From Maniola hyperantus (taxonomy: Eukaryota > Arthropoda > Insecta > Lepidoptera > Nymphalidae), in NCBI RefSeq assembly GCF_902806685.2, contig NC_048537.1:18230219-18294218 (forward strand): a DNA stretch of 64,000 nucleotides, in the 5' to 3' direction. The notes beneath the pieces were generated by a model. It saw only the letters and a program-made list of their open reading frames with translations, searched no databases and had not been told where the DNA came from. Positions 56,751 to 64,000 of this stretch are shown piece by piece. The stretch's first letter is position 1, and each line of letters begins with the position of its first letter. The position numbers and the translations under genes are program-made.

Positions 56751-58724
56751 TAATATACCTTGTCCCAATTATGTCAAAGGTTGTCTATTTTATATGTTCC
56801 AAATGAGACATATTGTTATTGGAAAATTTAATTCATGTCCCAATTGTGACATACAGCAAGTGGAAATTTTTGATTTTGTAGCAATCGTGCCAAAGGAGGG
56901 CAGCATTGACTATAATATAAACCTAAGAATAAGGAATCAAGAATGACAAATGGAAGGTGGCAATACTGACGTAAACAATGGATCGTATTCCGGTGACAAA
57001 AGCTGGTCCTAGTAAGAACCAACAAACGAATTGGAAAACGGCTGACGAAGCGTCTGAAAAATGACGAACAATAATAGTCTGGTAAAACCTGATTCGATAA
57101 TCCCGATGCGAGTGGACGGTGATCTTCAGTATGAACTTCAGCAACTGATCGGGTCGCGATGGTGACAATAGGGAGTCCAGTTAATTTGATGGAAAACAAG
57201 CAGACTAACTCGGGGTCGGCAAGTGGAAAGGGTGTATCCTTTTTATTAATAATAATAGATTTATCTACAGAATAGGGGTACAGAAGTAGATATCATGGTT
57301 GGAAATCACTTTACCTGTTCTAGCAGATACTTACTAATGTTCAAGGGTTACTTAAATTCAAATTAAAGTTCTTATAATGGACGTATTCAGTAATAATATA
57401 TTAATTATGTCTTGCTGAATTCGGTACGTAGTAGAAGTTGTATAGACCCTTTAAAGTAGATCTAAAATGACATGCTGATTGTAAATGCTAAAATATCGGT
57501 TCATGTTAATGTACATCTTCGCAGTCACTCATTGTATTACGTTGATGTTAGGTGGAAACAGCACAGTAAAGAGCAAATTCTTAAATACTATTTCAAGTAA
57601 CATCTATTCCAATAGACTATATAAGCAGTTCGCGCACGAAGGCTTGCTTACTTCACTCGCTAGGTATTAATGTATGGATCGCTGATATGTTATCAAAGCG
57701 TATAAGTACACCAATGTATCACGAAATAATTTCCTACATCTTTGTCATTCATTTGTCACACACTGACACGAGACAAGCAACGGTGAGCGATGCAGCAATT
57801 CACGGCTCAGCATGACGCTGGGTTGGTGCAGCGTTGGGTGCTGTCTGTCCTCAATCACCGTGTTCAAGTTAACCATATTATCATAAGAGGACGAGGGTCT
57901 CTGGCATCGTTCGTCCTTACGCGCTCAAGAATGTACAAGAATGGAAGTTTCCAGAAATCAGATTTTATTGTATGTTACATCAATTAAGTCTATAGTGCCA
58001 TCAAGGACTCGTTGCTTGCAAGACAATAAAATGGGGCAACAAAACGCCGTCTGTTGCGCTCTCTATCGCACTTACGGGGCTTATGGTAGACACAGTTATG
58101 CATGCATCTACCCCTAGTGCAAGGATGATATGGGGCATCACGGGTAACGAGTTTATAATAATACAATAATACCTTGGCTAACATCATTGTGACTTATTTT
58201 GTTATATTAATAATAGTATTTGTTGTACTACAATCGAGATACAGTCAGAGGCAGTCGTCTCAGTTATTTGAAAATATAGGATTACATTGTGCACATTGTA
58301 GATCTCATAGTGATCTGTACTGTGTATCATTATCAATTAGTGGATTCATGTTTCTTTAAATTTCTGAAATAATATGATTATTGGGGTCTCCTTAGAATAC
58401 ATTGTGGTTTGTTTCGATCTTAGTACTTATTAATAATAACAACTACATTTAACCATATTATTTATCTTGATTTCGTAGACATAGGTTCAATATTCAATAA
58501 TTCAATTTGATAGGTAATTATCTTTTATTGTTATTCAAGTAGAGTACAAAATATGGTCACATAATATCTGTGCCGACATCTCTGCCTTTCTGGTCTGCAA
58601 AATTATTTTACAATCATTATTCATATACTTACCGATATTGCTTATTATAATACTACATATATGCAATTAAAGATTGGCATATTGTTTTCTTATTATTTGT
58701 TTTACGTTACATACTTATATTGTA

Positions 58725-58762
<38 letters not shown>

Positions 58763-59939
58763 GGTGCCAATCAGTAGGTACCTACCACTTGAGAATAATT
58801 AAATGTCAATTCACGATAGTCAAATTGGTAATTCATGAAACACTACAAAGACATTATAATCAAGGTCAACTCATATCAAATATTCATCAATTGTATGAGA
58901 ACATTGGATTATAAGATATTCTTTTAATTTATTTTTAAGTTTAAAGAAATTATGAAGTCTACAGAAGTAGTTAGGTTCATTGGTATATTGTAGAACTTTG
59001 TGATTAATTTTGTATAAAGTGTTAGTAATGGTCAATGGGATCCAACAACTCTTGCCATATCTCTTAAAATGTTTATACTAGTGAAAATATTGTATTTGTG
59101 TTGCATTAGAGCATTATGTAGGATTAGAATTCATGTCATTACAGTGGTAAGAAGGAAAGGGCAAACAAACTTACTTTAATTGAAAACTGATAGTGACATG
59201 GTTTAAAATCATAGAGTACTTAGCACTCAGAATTCAAGTTGGTGATAATTCACTATCCTTCTTTTCTTTCCTCGTTGTTGTTTTGTTTAAGTTTGATTAT
59301 ATTTTATTCGCTTTAAATGCAATTTACCAAAGATGTTTTATAATTCTCATAATTAGTATTGCCACATTTGCCATGCAAATATTTATTAACGTATTACTAA
59401 ATACAAATACAAACTTGAAGAATATGTAGTTCATAATAATATTTAAAAATTAAATTATTGATTTCACTATAATTTCCTTGTATTAAGTATTAACATAAAT
59501 TGTGTTGATTTCAATATTTGATTATACTATTGTGAATTGGTTGTATACGTATATCACTAATAATAACTAGATTATAGAATTTTCTTAATATCAAGCTTAA
59601 ATCAGAATGACTTATAGTATTTACTATTTACTTATCTCAGTGTGATTTGTTGTGTATTTATAAGAATTAGACTTACAGATGTTGATTGCAATGTACATAA
59701 TGATTATTGATACCAGTATTTTGTAGGTCTCATTGGCACTTGTTTTGTGCACTTGTTAAATCTAACAATGTTAGCTTTGATCTGTTAGAGGAATTATTAT
59801 ACTAATCATATTAATTATAATATAGGACTGTTAAGGTATTCTATGTTGCTCCTATTGAGTTATGGGTATGAGGGCATTACCCTCGGTTGGAAGGCCGAGT
59901 GGTCAGATATGGGGACATATCTGGAGCAGGATGGACGAC
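56751..59939. other. internal non-coding DNA of the candidate LTR element
   Basis: AT-rich. A perfect 33-base poly-T run lies at 58728-58760, and the highest AT content follows. A minus-strand 123-codon frame (56828-57199) has no recognisable domain. Confidence 0.45.
58728..58760 (+). repeat. poly(T) run, 33 bases
   Basis: Uninterrupted T homopolymer followed by ACGGTGCC. It may be the tail of a minus-strand retroelement, or its length may be affected by sequencing. Confidence 0.9.
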
Positions 59940-60193
59940 TGTTGGCAACACAGAAAATCTGCCATCTGTCACCCGTGAGTGGAGGTGTGACAGCGGGCGG
60001 GAGTAAAAATAGGGACGATATAAAAGTAATTAAGCGAGATATAAGTACTAGGTGATTAATTAAGCTAGATATAAACTAAGTGGATGTGACAAGTGTACCT
60101 GAATATAAGACTGTGGACATTGGAACTGCGTTTGATTCATATTAGGGTCATCCCGAGACTAATAAACCCGGATTGGAGGTTAAGTTGTTTATA
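59940..60193 (+). repeat. 254-bp LTR-like direct repeat, right
   Basis: Copy of 45588-45841. It is preceded by GGAGCAGGATGGACGAC, a weak purine-rich stretch. Confidence 0.8.
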
Positions 60194-60344
60194 AAAGGTT
60201 GAATGGATGGATCATGGATGGAGTAACACTGCATAAACTGAAATGTAGCACAAACATGGATGTCAGGGTTGCTATCAGTACCCTTATTATAAATGCGAAA
60301 GTGTGTTTGTTTGTTGGTTTGTCCTTCAATCAAGTCGCAACGTG

Positions 60345-60860
60345 CAACGGATTGACGTGATTTTTTGCATGGGTATAGACTATACCTACGTATAGTGTAT
60401 GGGTATAGATAAAGACCTGGAGAATGACATAGGCTACTTTTTATCCCGGAAAATCAAAGAGTTTCCTCAGTATTTTCAAAAACCTAATTCCACGCCCATG
60501 AAGTCGCGGGCTTCAGCTAGTAGCATAAGAGTAATAGTGTTCTGTGGGTGTAAATAAAACTTTTTGAAGTCGTTGAGATACCAGACTACAGTGCGACAAC
60601 AAGGCTCTCTTGGCACTTGATTGACATTGACATGAGGGCGCTGTTGGAGAACAAAGGCTTTGAATATTCCACGAATAGGTATTTAAACAAGAACAAAGGG
60701 GACACTTGATGGCAACGTTAGTTACGAATTTCGCCACGCGCCAAGATAGCCTTGTCACACTGTAATTTATTTTTTTGATAAAACGCCATCTAGTTCTAAT
60801 TGCACAAACTAAAATTATGGAGATTTTTTTGTACTAAACAACATTAGTTCTATGTGTTCT
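60345..60860 (+). repeat. composite Helitron-MITE segment, copy 2
   Basis: Matches 38124-38650 across the Helitron CTAG end (about 60521) and the adjoining MITE (about 60585-60765). Confidence 0.75.
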
Positions 60861-61287
60861 CCTCCCTCTCTTTGTACATCCTCAGCCTGTGGGCCACAGG
60901 CAGAGGATGTACAAACTACAATGATACCATAGAAATCTGTTTTTTTTAATTTATTTATTTTACGGCCCTGGATAACAGTTCTTTAGGCCTATAGAAATCT
61001 GTGCCATAGAAAGATCAATATAATACTTTTTTTTAACTGGTTTTACGGCTCTGGGTTCTAATCTATAATTAATTATTGAAGTTAGAGATATGATTTTACG
61101 CGGGCATCTGCTAGTTCATATTATAACCTATCCGAAATAATCTGTCGATAGGATATGAACAACAACAGATACTAACAGTGGTCAAAATATTGTAATGCGT
61201 AAAAATATAACTCCTCACGCGCCATTTTAACTTTTTGTCTCTAATTTCATGTCAAAAGTACGATTTTGTCCTTATTTTAAAGGTAAA

Positions 61288-61491
61288 GTTTGACACGACA
61301 GTTGACCCGTAGAGTTGACACGACAGTTGACCCGTAGAGTTGACACGACAGTTGACCCGTAGAGTTGACACGACAGTTGACCCGTAGAGTTGACACAGTT
61401 GACCCGTAGAGTTGACACGACAGTTGACCCGTAGAGTTGACACGACAGTTGACCCGTAGAGTTGACACGACAGTTGACCCGTAGAGTTGAC
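61288..61491. repeat. 25-bp tandem array, 8 copies
   Basis: Units GTTGACACGACAGTTGACCC plus GTAGA. One unit is 3 bp shorter. GTTGACC and GTTGACA alternate. Confidence 0.93.
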
Positions 61492-61531
61492 ATGGCGCGT
61501 GGAGTCATTTTCGCGGAGTTTCCAGCGTCAT

Positions 61532-61586
61532 GTAGTCCCGTTGTCCCCGTTGACGGGGATATGGCTGACGGGGACAACAGGACTAC
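61532..61586. repeat. 19-bp inverted repeat (hairpin), GC-rich
   Basis: Arms 61532-61550 and 61568-61586 (GTAGTCCCGTTGTCCCCGT and complement) with one mismatch and a 17-base loop. Confidence 0.88.
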
Positions 61587-61739
61587 ACCTCCAGCGTCGC
61601 GAAGGAATGTATGGACAGATATGATCGCGCGAAGCTTCCGGGGATTACCTCCCCCACTCCACTTTATGATATGTCTCAGAAGAGCTTATAAACAATCTAA
61701 AATATTAGTTCAACACGATCAGTTCTTCGCCAGCCCACT

Positions 61740-61925
61740 ACAGAGCACGGTTCTCCTCTCTGAATGAGAAGGGTTTAGGCCATAGTCTACCACGCTGGCC
61801 AAACGCTGAAGTCTGCCAATCCGCACTTGATCAGCCTGCCAGACTATAGCCTAAATGTAATAAAATAAACGTGATTCTGAGAGGAGGCACGTGCTCAGTA
61901 GTGTGCCGACGACGAGCTGGTCGTG
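61740..61925. mobile_element. rearranged fragments of the GAT-tailed SINE
   Basis: TGAGAAGGGTTTAGGCCATA and the GTCTACCACGCTGGCC text are reversed SINE sequence. GAGAGGAGGCACGTGCTCAG downstream is the same region in forward orientation. Confidence 0.5.
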
Positions 61926-62086
61926 GCGATGTTGAAACTCCGGTTATCTCCACCCTCAACTCGAGTGACGTCATTGCATCCTCCGATAACCATAAATAGT
62001 GATTAGTGTACAAATCCCTAGTGTTATCTAATGCTACATATGTGGAGTCGTCGCGTCGGCCGACTCCAATCACTGTCGCTCGTGTA

Positions 62087-62160
62087 GCGCGACTATCGCG
62101 CGACTATCGCGCGACTATCGCGCGACTATCGCGCGACTATCGCGCGACTATCGCGCGACT
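62087..62160. repeat. 11-bp tandem array, about 7 copies
   Basis: GACTATCGCGC repeated, followed by GACTGACGCG. Contains overlapping CGCG dinucleotide pairs. Confidence 0.92.
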
Positions 62161-62566
62161 GACGCGTGACTAATTGTGTTGTTGACAGATTGTCGAGCAG
62201 CTCGTTGGCGGGAGGAGCCTAACATAGTGCTGGTGCGGACTGCAGTCGCACCTGGTGGTAAGTGACGATGCAGTCTAAGATGGAAGCGGGCTAGTCTGGA
62301 AAATCTTCATTAGTTAATATTCATTAAAAAAGTTGCTCCGAGAAGTTTCATCGTACACCTGTCGGTACCTACTCATGATAATTTATATTTAATGCATAAA
62401 TTATTTTAAGTTCTCACGCGCCATTTTATATACTTTATGTGCCAACCGTCTTGTCAAAAGTTTGGTCGTTATACTCTAAGATAAAGGTGAACGAATCGTA
62501 TTTTCGTAACTAAAATGGCGTGTGAGTTCTCATTCTGTATGCACTATATTAAATATTTATTTTATG

Positions 62567-62896
62567 GTAAGAGCGGTGATAACCTAGTGGTTAAAACGTC
62601 CGCCTCCTACCCGGGAGGTCGGGGGTTCGATCCCGGGCACGCACCTCTAACTTGTTGGAGGTATGTACGTTGTAAGCAAGTCAATATCACTCGCTTTAAC
62701 GGTAAAGGAAAACATCGTGAGGAAACCTGCATATCTGAGAGTTCTCCATAATGTTCTCAAAGGTGTGTGAAGTATGCCAATTTGCATTGGGCCAGCGAGG
62801 CGGACTATGGCCCAAACCGGTTCTTATTCTTAGAGGTAACCTGTGCTTAGTATAATAGGCCGGTGATGGGTTATTGATGATGATGATGATGATGAT
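62567..62896 (+). mobile_element. tRNA-derived SINE with (GAT)n tail
   Basis: A box AGTGGTTAAAACGTCCGCCT, B box GGGGGTTCGATCCCGG, body shared with 51975-52268 plus the fuller 3' part GTGTGTGAAGTATGCCAATT. Tail of TGATGATGATG at 62877-62896. Not a functional tRNA gene. Confidence 0.9.
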
Positions 62897-63596
62897 TTAC
62901 AGTACGCGGTCGGAAGTAATGTACATCGGCCTTTAGAATGACATTTCGGCTTTGTAGAGCGTTGTCTCTGTTACTCAAACTTATATGACGTTTTGTCGGT
63001 CTCAACGACAGAGACAGTGCTCCACAAATCTGCTATCTCCTTCTTGAGGTCGATGTACATTACTTTCAGCCGCGTTCTGTACTTTGCACCTTTAGAAAAA
63101 GAGGCCAGCGTGTTCCACTTTACGTGATAAAAGGACATTGCAAAACAATCCTAATTGATTCTTATTGAAATGGATGCTTGTGCCCAGTGTGGAGGACTTG
63201 GGCAGCGTGCGGCATCGACACCACCAGTTCTTGTTATTTTTGTTGTTGTGTCAAGCTTAAAATATTAATTTACAATCTAAACCCACCCAAAGACACCCTG
63301 TGTAGTGTGTAACACCTCTAACTATTTACACGACTATGAAATGGCACCACTATCCCGTCACTTCAAGTTCTCACTCGGTTATCTCCTAAACGTTAGCATT
63401 AATATATGTGAAAAGTTATAGTGAAGTAGCAAACAGTACATCATTGCATATAAAGACATCTCGACTGACACAAAGTAAACATAACACGAGATATTAACGA
63501 CCAACTTAACGTGTAGTCAGCATGGATACGACTGGGAACTAATTATAAGGATGGAGACCGCATCTATAACTTTGTAAACTTAAGGACTATATGCTA
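62897..63596. other. non-coding flank of the 10-mer array
   Basis: An imperfect inverted pair spans about 62902-63075 (GGTCGGAAGTAATGTACATC and its inverted GATGTACATTACTTTCAGCC), so a foldback element of about 180 bp is likely. The remainder is unassigned. Confidence 0.5.
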
Positions 63597-63600
63597 ACCG

Positions 63601-64000
63601 TTAGGTTATGTTAGGTTATGTTAGGTTATGTTAGGTTATGTTAGGTTATGTTAGGTTATGTTAGGTTATGTTAGGTTATGTTAGGTTATGTTAGGTTATG
63701 TTAGGTTATGTTAGGTTATGTTAGGTTATGTTAGGTTATGTTAGGTTATGTTAGGTTATGTTAGGTTATGTTAGGTTATGTTAGGTTATGTTAGGTTATG
63801 TTAGGTTATGTTAGGTTATGTTAGGTTATGTTAGGTTATGTTAGGTTATGTTAGGTTATGTTAGGTTATGTTAGGTTATGTTAGGTTATGTTAGGTTATG
63901 TTAGGTTATGTTAGGTTATGTTAGGTTATGTTAGGTTATGTTAGGTTATGTTAGGTTATGTTAGGTTATGTTAGGTTATGTTAGGTTATGTTAGGTTATG
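63601..64000 (+). repeat. TTAGGTTATG tandem array, 40 perfect copies to the window edge
   Basis: A 10-bp unit made of the arthropod telomere word TTAGG plus TTATG, repeated without a single change for 400 bp and continuing past the window. Confidence 0.97.

Larger units (their letters stand above)
45588..60193 (+). mobile_element. candidate 14.6-kb non-coding LTR element (LARD-like)
   Basis: Bounded by two 254-bp direct repeats with no difference seen between them. AAAG occurs immediately outside both (45584-45587, 60194-60197), as in a 4-bp target duplication. Each repeat starts TGTTGGCAACA, has a TATA-like GATATAAAAG and a later AATAAA, so promoter and poly(A) signals are in LTR order. The internal DNA lacks gag, pol or env frames. 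It holds a nested 5.8-kb Harbinger-like element, a SINE, Helitron pieces, a MITE and a minisatellite. The LTRs end in TATA rather than CA and no clear PBS follows, which is the main doubt. Orientation is inferred from the TATA and poly(A) order. Confidence 0.6.

Noticed and set aside
62567..62640. A tRNA gene
   Set aside because: A and B boxes are present, but no cloverleaf with anticodon stem is convincing and the sequence continues into a SINE body with a GAT tail. The same holds for 51975, 42545 and 14850.
63601..64000. The chromosome's true telomere
   Set aside because: The unit is not pure TTAGG and the window simply ends here. Nothing shows that the chromosome ends.

Overview
The window is nuclear DNA of an insect, almost certainly a moth or butterfly. 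Four conserved metazoan genes lie as short, extremely GC-rich exons in AT-rich DNA crowded with lepidopteran-type repeats: LEP1-like Helitrons with 5'-TC and CTAG-3' ends, tRNA-derived SINEs with GAT tails, degraded LINEs, MITEs and Ty3/Gypsy pieces. An array of a TTAGG-containing 10-mer, related to the arthropod telomere motif, closes the window. No species can be named from sequence alone.

Genes. (1) An ABHD1/ABHD3-type alpha/beta hydrolase on + (2730-21035): four exons, 408 codons, with introns 2 and 3 (5.4 and 11.6 kb) full of tandem arrays and transposons. (2) The orthologue of AAGAB (p34, adaptin-binding) on - (27994-21735): four exons, 234 codons, tail-to-tail with ABHD3. (3) A ZNF706-type small C2H2 protein on + (coding 40652-41003). 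(4) The nucleotide-excision-repair protein XPA on - (43332-41255): two coding exons, tail-to-tail with ZNF706. All internal splice junctions fit GT/AG rules and keep frame. A possible coding exon of a further gene lies at the left edge (-, 8-145). The genes have unrelated roles (lipid hydrolysis, adaptor assembly, a small nuclear protein, DNA repair), and I see no operon-like co-function.

Layout. 1-2.7 kb: edge exon, Gypsy gag relic, ABHD3 promoter side. 2.7-21 kb: ABHD3 with a 106-bp x 31 array, a 37-bp array, a 1-kb TIR element, a 187-bp x 5 array, long Helitrons with a nested short Helitron, a pile of LINE 3' ends, and a 73-bp x 8 array just before the last exon. 21-28 kb: AAGAB with Helitrons, a TIR element, hairpins and a 42-bp x 18 array. 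28-40.6 kb: intergenic repeats around a striking 6.5-kb Gypsy-like element whose two identical 1392-bp LTRs are inverted rather than direct. 40.6-43.4 kb: ZNF706 and XPA. 43.4-62 kb: gene-free. It is dominated by a candidate 14.6-kb non-coding LTR element (254-bp identical direct repeats, AAAG target duplication) that contains a decayed PIF/Harbinger-like transposon carrying a Myb/SANT pseudogene and a HARBI1 remnant. 61-64 kb: short-period arrays, a SINE, and 40 perfect copies of TTAGGTTATG running off the end.

The best candidates for novelty are the inverted-LTR element, the giant non-coding LTR element with its nested Harbinger-like element, the telomere-like 10-mer array, and several near-perfect DNA hairpins.
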